From: Betaproteobacteria bacterium
Lineage (GTDB): Bacteria; Pseudomonadota; Gammaproteobacteria; Burkholderiales; Thiobacteraceae
DNA length: 64,000 nucleotides
Assembly (NCBI GenBank): GCA_024641855.1
Contig: JAHECG010000003.1
Span: 1 to 64,000, forward strand
Direction of reading: 5' to 3'
Part shown: in pieces, positions 10,122 to 17,116 of the stretch
How positions within the stretch are numbered: the stretch's first letter is position 1
Layout of the letters: each line of letters begins with the position of its first letter
Made by a program: the position numbers and the translations under genes
Notes under the pieces: model-generated
Told to the model about the DNA's origin: nothing
What the model saw: only the letters and a program-made list of their open reading frames with translations
Databases searched by the model: none

Positions 10122-11059
10122 GGATAGGCTCCTTTGCGGTGCAGATGATTGCATGTTGCGTCACCGCAACCTTGCTTGCGCCGCTAGTGTTTGCAGCAGA
10201 GGAGTCTGCGGCGGCCCTTCGACCAGTGGTTATTGCTAGCGACACAAAATGGTCGATGCGCCTTTCTCCGGGAGAGGGGCTTGTCGATTACAGGGGCGTG
10301 GTCAGTTTTGACGAAGCGGGTACCGGCACAGGATCTGTTTTGTACCCAGCGCCAAATGCGGGAGGTCTGTTGGCGGCGGTCATTACGCATGCCTTGTTGG
10401 TTGATTCGGCGAGGAAAAATCAAAAAGACCACTTACAAGCAGCAGCTAATCTAGTGCTTGCGCCCTATAAATCGGTTCTCGACAAATATAAATATCGGGA
10501 ATTGATGCAGCGTGCCGTTAAAAGCACTAGCGTCGGCGTATTTACGAATTCTTTTGAGGGTGCCGATGCGCCAAGTCAGGAAATAGTCGTCGAAAGCGCG
10601 GCGCTGTTTTCGATAACACAGGATCAAAAGGCCATTATTTTGGATAATGTTGTAGCGATATACTTGCCGGGGGAGTCTGCGGAAAATGCCTATCGCAATA
10701 CTATACGCGTTATCTCTGCCCCTAAAGAAGCGAACGATATAACGGCTTTTTGGACGGCTAGCGACGGCGAGAAGCTTAAGGAAGAGAGTGCGCAACTCGT
10801 TGCCAAATCGCTGGATATTGCACTCCAAGACAGATCTGCTGGGGCAGATTCTGTGGCGGCACCCTTTCGCACAATAAGATACCAAGAAGGCGGATCCGAG
10901 AAAATCGAGCGTGCTCAGATAGTTAGCAGTCAATGTAAGCGAATTTTACTGCGGACTTTACGGGGCGCGCTTATGTCTGTACCGCCATCGCGCATTTCTG
11001 GCGGCGCTTTGCCAATTAATGGCTGTGGTCCTGATGCGGTAAGTTCTATAGAGCGATAA
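10118..11059 (+). CDS. Uncharacterised exported protein coupled to the upstream lipoprotein
   Basis: A protein of 313 residues, function unknown. A Sec signal peptide covers residues 1-27 with a likely cut at VFA-AEE. The mature part has the run EAGTGTGSVLYPAP, then a predicted helix-rich region with many charged residues. There is no catalytic motif I can name. The C-terminal third contains two cysteines (SSQCKR and INGCGP) that could form a disulfide in the periplasm. The start overlaps the lipoprotein stop by four bases, which suggests the two proteins work together at the envelope. Confidence 0.75.
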   Translation: MRIGSFAVQMIACCVTATLLAPLVFAAEESAAALRPVVIASDTKWSMRLSPGEGLVDYRGVVSFDEAGTGTGSVLYPAPNAGGLLAAVITHALLVDSARKNQKDHLQAAANLVLAPYKSVLDKYKYRELMQRAVKSTSVGVFTNSFEGADAPSQEIVVESAALFSITQDQKAIILDNVVAIYLPGESAENAYRNTIRVISAPKEANDITAFWTASDGEKLKEESAQLVAKSLDIALQDRSAGADSVAAPFRTIRYQEGGSEKIERAQIVSSQCKRILLRTLRGALMSVPPSRISGGALPINGCGPDAVSSIER

Positions 11060-11728
11060 TGCCCGCGATGGGGTTTGCTTAATATCCTTGGTGCCGACCT
11101 TCCGGGATTTGGCAGCGGCTTTGGTTCATGCGGATTATATATGCTGTAACTCTGATAAAAATGATGTTGTAGCAAACATCTTAATATTAATTCATTAAAA
11201 ATCAATGACTAATATATGTATTAATAATAAATGTTAAATTTATTTTTTATAAACCATGCTTCATGCGGATGCTTTTTATTTTTGGGTAACGGGTAGGGCG
11301 GGAATATAGTAAAGATTTGTCGAGCGCTTATCGCAATTTATGCGGTAAAAGCTTGAGGCGTTCTTGGTGAGTTATGCCCGAAAATTCGGATGGGTGTATT
11401 TTGCTGGGCGCGTGCAACAAATAACAACCGAAGTTAGATCGGGTTTATCGAGATTGGCGGCTGTGGCCTGCGTTTGTTAAAGATTCAGGCAAGGGTTGCC
11501 GTGACAAAGCTGGTTTTATTATGAGCGCTCAAGTTAGAGCGAAATACGAACCGCCAAAACTTTAAATATGTATTTTTCTTATTCTTGGAAATAATCACAG
11601 ATTAAGGCATTCAGTAATTCATAAGCGTTTGATAAATATGCAAAATACAAGGCTATGTTTATGTGTATTAAATTAATTATTTAATATTTATAATTTATGC
11701 CTGATAGTATGGCCTGTTTGGAGGAGTT
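11060..11728. other. AT-rich intergenic spacer without recognisable genes
   Basis: 669 bases, clearly richer in A and T than the flanking genes, especially 11140-11260 and 11560-11710. I found no open frame with a credible start, no tRNA-like fold, no terminal inverted repeats and no terminator. A TATAAT at 11689-11694 may be the -10 element for the small exported protein that begins at 11729. Confidence 0.6.
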
Positions 11729-12124
11729 ATGAATCGTTATTTTGGTATTATTTCAGTGTTAGCCTCTGTCGCTGTAGTTGGTATAACTTCCGCAGAACCT
11801 ACGAATGTTGAGCAAAAATTTCCAGATGTAGTGGATGTCAAAGTAGAGGCGAGCGGTATAAATCGCTTTGATTTTGATGTCACGATATCGTCTCCGTATG
11901 ATTCACCACAGCGTTACGCCGATGCATTTCGTGTACAAAGCATGGCCGGCCTGCCTTTTGGTGAGCGACGTTTGTTGCATGATCACGCCAGCGAGCAGCC
12001 ATTTACGCGAGATTTGTACGGCGTATCAATACCGGTGGGGGTTCGTTCGGTTGTAGTGCAAGCCCGAGATCAAAAGTTTGGCTATGGGGGCAGGACGCAG
12101 CAAATCGTATTACCGGGTCGTTGA
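11729..12124 (+). CDS. Small uncharacterised exported protein
   Basis: A protein of 131 residues preceded by a strong GGAGG at 11720-11724. The signal peptide is residues 1-22 (cut near TSA-EP). The mature chain of about 109 residues looks all-beta, with FDFDVTISSPYDSP, RYADAFRV and SVVVQARDQKFGYGG. It contains no cysteine. It may bind or coat something in the periplasm, but nothing identifies a function. It is separated from the two preceding exported proteins by an AT-rich spacer and probably has its own promoter. Confidence 0.75.
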   Translation: MNRYFGIISVLASVAVVGITSAEPTNVEQKFPDVVDVKVEASGINRFDFDVTISSPYDSPQRYADAFRVQSMAGLPFGERRLLHDHASEQPFTRDLYGVSIPVGVRSVVVQARDQKFGYGGRTQQIVLPGR

Positions 12125-12137
12125 GGAATACCGGAAA

Positions 12138-14072
12138 TTATGGAGGCGCATCACGAGAAGCTGGTGCCCGGAGCGCCCCAGACTTGAATGCACGAGACGC
12201 AGTCTGATAGTAAGCGATAGCTTCGTTTAGCAATTGTGGATCAATGGTAGTTGGGGTGCTGGTGTAAGTCTTGGGATCGACACGAAAGCTTTCTACGCGC
12301 TGCTTAGGAAGCAGAACGGTTAAGATGCCGTTTTTTAAGTAACCCAGTTCCTGGTAATTACTTATAAATGCGCGCTCATTAATGGGGCCATTTTCAAAAG
12401 CAGAATGCCCATAGAAAAGATTGCCACCCTTCATTCCGAGCACATCCATTAACGTCGGAGCAATATCGATTTGGCTCAGTATGGGTGCGTAGCTTGCGGG
12501 TTTGAGCAATGCGGGCGCATAAAAAATCAAAGGAATGTGATAGTGCTCGACCGGCAGATACGTTTTGCCGGCCACCGAGGCGCAATGATCGGCAACAATC
12601 ACGAACAGCGTATCGTTGAACCAAGGCTTACTTTTCGCATCGCGCAGAAATTTTCCGATCGCGTAGTCGGTGTATTTCACGGCACCATCGCGTCCGCCGG
12701 GGGAGGGGATATCGATGCGTCCATTGGGGTAGGTGTATGGCCGATGGTTCGAGGTCGTCATGATTTGCGCAAAGAACGGCTTCGCGGTTTCAGCCTTGGC
12801 GTCAAATACACGTAGCACGTTATCGAACAAAGACTCATCCGCAACACCCCATACATTCTCGAACATCACCGATTCTTTGGGGAAATCGGTGCGATCAACG
12901 ACTTGATAATTATTCGCGCGGTAATAGGCGTTCATGTTATCGAAGTACCCATAGCCGCCATAAAAGAAGAAGGTTGAGAAACCTTGCTGCTTCAACAGAT
13001 CACCGATGGTGGCGAGATGTTCGTTGTTGGGGCGGTGGACAATGGCTTGGCCGGGGATGGGTGGCGTGCCGAGAGAAAGCGCTTCCAAGCCACGCACGGT
13101 TCGTGTGCCAGTGGCGAACAGGCGTTCAAATTTCAAACTATCTTTGATAATGGCATCGAGATTAGGCGTGAGCCCGGTGGTTGCGCCATAAGCGCCGACA
13201 TATTCTGCGGATAAGCTTTCTACCGTAATCAAAATGACATTGCGTGGAGGCCTGCTAAAAGGAGTCGCGCCCGGAGTCGGCGCGGCACTCAAGGCTACGC
13301 TTTTGAGCGTGCGCTCGACGCCCAATTTGCTGAGCGTGGCATCCGCCAGATCCTGAGGAATCGTACGATAAAACTTGTCATAATCCAGCTCATTGCGGCG
13401 CATTGCGGCGGCAAAGGTAAATAAGCCGTTGCCGGAAAGCTCGGTGGCAAAGCTATTGCCTTGGCCCTCCATTTGATCGATGTTGGCGGAGAGCATGGCA
13501 AGCGTCGGTACAAGGATGGCGGCGAAAGCCAGGCCGAAGCGCTGAGAACGAGAGAGCGTAGCGCTGTCGGCGTGCCGTACCCACTTTTGCATCGCCCAGA
13601 CAAAGACCGCCGCGACAAGGCCGATGGCCGCAAAAATCCAGCCTACAGGATAAGACTGACGAATATTGCCGATGACTTCCTGGGTATAAATCAGGTAATC
13701 CACCGCAATAAAATTAAAGCGCGTGGAAAACTCCAACCAAAAAGTGAATTCGGATACGGCGCCAAATAACAACAAAGAAACTGATAACCACAGCCAAAAA
13801 AGTCGCAACGCGCGATGTAGACGACTAGCGCGCCAACGGTTTGGGAGCATGGCCTCGTACAAAAAAACCGGTGCGAGCAATACCGACGCCACCGCCAAAT
13901 CAAACCACAAGCCCTTGGCAAAAATCCCTGGCCAAAGGCGCAATGGGGCGGAATCAGTACCGGTATAGAGCGCTAGCCCGACACGGGTTGCGGTGTATAT
14001 TCCAAGCAGTATTAAGCCAACCAACAGCGGGATTTGCGGAAGTTTTTTCGAAAGATGCAAAATTCTTTTCAT
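12138..14072 (-). CDS. LTA-synthase-like membrane sulfatase / phosphoglycerol transferase
   Basis: A protein of 644 residues with about five membrane helices in the first 200 residues and a large periplasmic sulfatase-fold domain (about 270-600). Conserved features are NVILITVESLSAEYVGAYG (metal site), the GTRTVRGLEAL segment carrying the likely Thr nucleophile, SNHRPYTYP and VADHCAS (metal ligands). Family members transfer glycerol-phosphate or phosphoethanolamine groups to envelope glycans. In Gram-negative bacteria a role in periplasmic glucan or lipid modification, as for OpgB, is more likely than making lipoteichoic acid. The substrate cannot be read from sequence. It stands alone on the minus strand. 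Confidence 0.88.
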   Translation of the reverse strand: MKRILHLSKKLPQIPLLVGLILLGIYTATRVGLALYTGTDSAPLRLWPGIFAKGLWFDLAVASVLLAPVFLYEAMLPNRWRASRLHRALRLFWLWLSVSLLLFGAVSEFTFWLEFSTRFNFIAVDYLIYTQEVIGNIRQSYPVGWIFAAIGLVAAVFVWAMQKWVRHADSATLSRSQRFGLAFAAILVPTLAMLSANIDQMEGQGNSFATELSGNGLFTFAAAMRRNELDYDKFYRTIPQDLADATLSKLGVERTLKSVALSAAPTPGATPFSRPPRNVILITVESLSAEYVGAYGATTGLTPNLDAIIKDSLKFERLFATGTRTVRGLEALSLGTPPIPGQAIVHRPNNEHLATIGDLLKQQGFSTFFFYGGYGYFDNMNAYYRANNYQVVDRTDFPKESVMFENVWGVADESLFDNVLRVFDAKAETAKPFFAQIMTTSNHRPYTYPNGRIDIPSPGGRDGAVKYTDYAIGKFLRDAKSKPWFNDTLFVIVADHCASVAGKTYLPVEHYHIPLIFYAPALLKPASYAPILSQIDIAPTLMDVLGMKGGNLFYGHSAFENGPINERAFISNYQELGYLKNGILTVLLPKQRVESFRVDPKTYTSTPTTIDPQLLNEAIAYYQTASRAFKSGALRAPASRDAPP

Positions 14073-14185
14073 ACTACGAAACCTTCTTAGAAGATTTAGA
14101 GAGATGGTGACACAAACAATATACGGGGTGAGCGTAATACGTCTACCAGTTCACGTTTTGGCAGATGTGGTCAGAAATGATTCAA

Positions 14186-14983
14186 TTAAGCACTAGGCTT
14201 GAACTCAAATACATCCATAAAACTTATATACGCCGCCGCAAACAGAATCGCTAGAAAGCTACAAAATACGGGAAAAGTGAACAGCATAGTAGTAATGCTT
14301 GCGAATTGCTCCCCGCCGATGCCATGGACGAGCTTGATGACTTGACGCAAGAGAAGTGAGGTAGCCATATCTAAGAGAAATAGCAAAAGGCAAAACAACA
14401 GAAAAGGGAAGAAATTACTCAAGCAAGCGCGGAAAGATAAAAACATGGCAGTCCGTGCTTCAACACGGTGAAACATAACAAGAGCTGGCGCAAACCAAGT
14501 TGCGATAGTTAGCAAGAATAAGACTGCCAACACCATCAGCGAGGGTCGCGTCAGTTGTTGTGCGGCGGAAACGATGATCTCCTTATCAGACGTTTCACTC
14601 TGCATTAACGCAACTAGATGTTGAAACTCCACCCGCCATCCAAGCAAAATGATAAGGACTGCTACAAAAAAGATCAGAAACAAAATTACACCAACGGTCA
14701 TTAAAGGTCGGGGCGAAGCTCGAAAGCCGACAAGCAAGTGCTGAAAACTAATGGGATGATGATCCATGGCGGTGCGGCTGGCCACCATAAAGCCAGCCGC
14801 AAAGGCCGGAAACAGAGCAAAAATAGCGACTAAGCCCATAAAAGGTAACAGGCTTAGAACAAGTAGCAGCAATAGGGTTACGCCGACAAGGGCAAGCCAT
14901 GGCCAAGGTTGGCTGACAAACAATTTAATGCTTTCAACAAACCAACGATAGCCGTACAGCGGATTACATTTACGGTAATTCAT
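14186..14983 (-). CDS. BPSS1780-family integral membrane protein
   Basis: A protein of 265 residues with six strongly hydrophobic helices and almost no soluble domain. The N-terminus (CNPLYGYRWFVESIKLFVSQP) and the layout match the betaproteobacterial BPSS1780 family, whose function is unknown. It follows thrB after 16 bases, and this neighbourhood (DUF2782, thrB, BPSS1780-type gene) recurs in betaproteobacteria as far as I recall. It is probably co-transcribed with thrB. No motif suggests a substrate. Confidence 0.8.
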   Translation of the reverse strand: MNYRKCNPLYGYRWFVESIKLFVSQPWPWLALVGVTLLLLLVLSLLPFMGLVAIFALFPAFAAGFMVASRTAMDHHPISFQHLLVGFRASPRPLMTVGVILFLIFFVAVLIILLGWRVEFQHLVALMQSETSDKEIIVSAAQQLTRPSLMVLAVLFLLTIATWFAPALVMFHRVEARTAMFLSFRACLSNFFPFLLFCLLLFLLDMATSLLLRQVIKLVHGIGGEQFASITTMLFTFPVFCSFLAILFAAAYISFMDVFEFKPSA

Positions 14984-14999
14984 CGCGCGCCCCGAAGTG

Positions 15000-15953
15000 C
15001 TAAACCCAATGCCGTGTCAGGTCACCATGATTGGCGACATAGTGTCGCAATAAGCGCTGGAAATGGTTTGGGTCTTTGGCATGGGTTAATTCGCCTTCAC
15101 GCGGGAAATGGAAATCGTATAAACGCGACAACCAAAAGCGCAAGGTGCCGGCACGTAACATGACCGGCCAAGCGCCGCGTTCGATGGCGGTTAACGGGCG
15201 TACGGCGTGATAGGCGGAAAGCATGGCTTGCATGCGCTCCAGATCGAGCTCGCTTTGTTCGGTGACGCACCAGTCGTTGACGGTGATCGCCAAGTCGTAA
15301 AGCCAAACATCATCGCAGGCATAGTAGAAATCGATGACGCCGGCAAGCTTGTCGCCATCGAACAGAATGTTATCGCGGAATAAGTCCGCATGAATCACCC
15401 CACGCGCCAAGTCTTCGTGGCGGTACAGCGATTGGAAGCGCAGCTCTTCGGTCAACAAGGCCGCATCATCGGCATCGAGCTTGGGCATGACTTGCGGAGC
15501 TGTAGCGCGCCACCAGGCCGGGCCACGCGGATTGGGCATGTGGGATGGGTAGCTGGCACCGGCAAGGTGCATATTGGCCAGCATTTCACCCACTTGCGCG
15601 CAGTGATCGGCGGTGGGCGCGGTGATGGAAGCGCCCTTCAAGCAACTGACGATGCACGCTGGCTTGCCGTTGAGTTGATTTAAGTAATCATTTTGCAGCG
15701 TGGCGATCGGACTCGGACAAGGGATGCCGTGGCGCGCTAAATGTGCGATCAAGTTGATAAAGTAAGGCAGGTCGTCGCGGGCGAGTTTTTCAAACAGGGT
15801 GAGAACAAATCGCCCATGGCTGGTGGTGACAAAGTAATTGGTGTTCTCGATGCCGGAGGCAATGCCCTGCAGATCGGTTAAAACGCCCAGCGAGTAATAG
15901 CTTTTAAGCCACGTCCGTAGTTCTTCCGGAGTGACGGTGGTGTAAACAGACAT
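15000..15953 (-). CDS. thrB: Homoserine kinase (ThrB, aminoglycoside-phosphotransferase fold)
   Basis: A protein of 317 residues that phosphorylates L-homoserine in threonine synthesis. This is the APH-like form found in proteobacteria, not the GHMP form of E. coli. Evidence: start MSVYTTVTPEELRTWL, GIASGIENTNYFV, and the catalytic loop ARGVIHADLFRDNILF followed by the metal-binding GVIDFYYAC and DLAITVNDWC. The length is usual. Its start lies three bases after the stop of the DUF2782 gene, so the two form an operon. Confidence 0.95.
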   Translation of the reverse strand: MSVYTTVTPEELRTWLKSYYSLGVLTDLQGIASGIENTNYFVTTSHGRFVLTLFEKLARDDLPYFINLIAHLARHGIPCPSPIATLQNDYLNQLNGKPACIVSCLKGASITAPTADHCAQVGEMLANMHLAGASYPSHMPNPRGPAWWRATAPQVMPKLDADDAALLTEELRFQSLYRHEDLARGVIHADLFRDNILFDGDKLAGVIDFYYACDDVWLYDLAITVNDWCVTEQSELDLERMQAMLSAYHAVRPLTAIERGAWPVMLRAGTLRFWLSRLYDFHFPREGELTHAKDPNHFQRLLRHYVANHGDLTRHWV

Positions 15954-15956
15954 GGC

Positions 15957-16301
15957 TTAAAACTGATGAATAATCCATTGTGGCGGGCGGATACCGGAAT
16001 CCAACCCTTCTTGACGCGCGAAGGAGCCATCGCCTTTATTGTCGACCAAGTAATAAGGCTTGCCGAATTTGGGGGTGACTTTAATCATGAAAAGCTTGCC
16101 GCCAACGCGGTATTCAACAGCTTCGCCTTCCGGTTTAATCACGATGCGCTGCTCAACCTCTGGGCCGGCATCGAGATTGACGCCAGGCGGGGGCGGCGGT
16201 ACGTCCGGTAGCGTTTCCAGGCCGGAGGGAAGTTTGGCATTTTCGTCAGCCATCACTGGTGCGGCGACCAACAAAGCAAGAGCGATCAGAGCACGGCGCA
16301 T
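15957..16301 (-). CDS. DUF2782 periplasmic protein
   Basis: A protein of 114 residues with a signal peptide (residues 1-18, cut at VMA-DE), a proline-rich linker (PDVPPPPPG) and the DUF2782 core (VEYRVGGKLFMIKVTPKFGKPYYLVDNKGDG). It ends GIRPPQWIIHQF, also typical. The function of the family is unknown. It is usually found beside polA and thrB in betaproteobacteria and begins the operon here. Confidence 0.88.
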   Translation of the reverse strand: MRRALIALALLVAAPVMADENAKLPSGLETLPDVPPPPPGVNLDAGPEVEQRIVIKPEGEAVEYRVGGKLFMIKVTPKFGKPYYLVDNKGDGSFARQEGLDSGIRPPQWIIHQF

Positions 16302-16341
16302 AAGAGAGTCCTAGTGAGGTAAGTGGGACAATGAGCAGGCA

Positions 16342-16347
16342 ATTATA
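16342..16347 (-). promoter_or_regulatory. Candidate -10 element for the DUF2782-thrB operon
   Basis: On the minus strand the sequence is a perfect TATAAT about 41 bases before the DUF2782 start. No good -35 hexamer is found at 16-18 bases, so this is only a candidate. Confidence 0.35.
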
Positions 16348-16380
16348 CAGCGGCCTGCACGCGCCGTGTTTTAGGCAGTG

Positions 16381-17103
16381 TTACAAATTCAATTGAATTT
16401 CGCGTTCCGCCGCCGTTGGTTCAAAGCCGCGCGTTTCATAGTGCTTGAAGATGGCGGCCACCACGTCTTTTGGCTCGTTGATGACTTGAATTAAATCCAT
16501 GTCCAGCGGGTCGACCATGCCTTCTTCAACCAGGGTATGTTTAAACCAATCCACCAGCCCGCGCCAGAAGGGTTCGTGTACCAGGATGATGGGGATTTTG
16601 CGTGTTTTGCCGGTTTGCACCAGGGTCAGGGCTTCCATCAGCTCATCCATGGTGCCGAAGCCGCCAGGCATCACCACATAAGCCGAGGCAAATTTAACGA
16701 ACATCACCTTGCGCGCAAAGAAATGGCTGAAGGTCTGAGAAATATCCTGGAACGGATTGTTGTGCTGCTCGTGCGGCAATTGAATATTCAGACCGACGCT
16801 CGGGGAAGCGCCAAAATAAGCGCCTTTATTAGCGGCTTCCATAATGCCCGGCCCACCGCCCGAGATGACGGAAAAACCGGCGTCGGACAGCTGGCGCGCG
16901 ATTTGTTCGGTGAGCAGATAGTATTTGTCGTCGGGCGGGGTGCGCGCGCTGCCGAAAATCGATACGGCGGGGCTGATCGGATTCAGGCGTTCGGTGGCTT
17001 CGACGAATTCTGCCATAATCTCGAACACGCGCCAGGATTCGCGCGCCGAGTAGGCTTGCGTTGCGGCTTCGGCACCAATCATCTTCGGTAGTTTTACTTT
17101 CAA
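16381..17103 (-). CDS. LOG-family protein (TIGR00730 Rossmann fold)
   Basis: A protein of 240 residues of the LOG family, often misnamed lysine decarboxylase. Family members cleave ribose from nucleotide 5'-monophosphates such as cytokinin riboside phosphates. Evidence: the glycine-rich site ISGGGPGIMEAANKGA and the catalytic PGGFGTMDELMEALTL. TTG 17103 is the likely start because GGGAG stands seven bases before it; ATG 17082 is an alternative. The start is only 13 bases from the divergent polA start, so their promoters must lie inside each other's coding sequence or overlap. Confidence 0.88.
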   Translation of the reverse strand: MKVKLPKMIGAEAATQAYSARESWRVFEIMAEFVEATERLNPISPAVSIFGSARTPPDDKYYLLTEQIARQLSDAGFSVISGGGPGIMEAANKGAYFGASPSVGLNIQLPHEQHNNPFQDISQTFSHFFARKVMFVKFASAYVVMPGGFGTMDELMEALTLVQTGKTRKIPIILVHEPFWRGLVDWFKHTLVEEGMVDPLDMDLIQVINEPKDVVAAIFKHYETRGFEPTAAEREIQLNL

Positions 17104-17116
17104 GAGCCCGCTCCCA

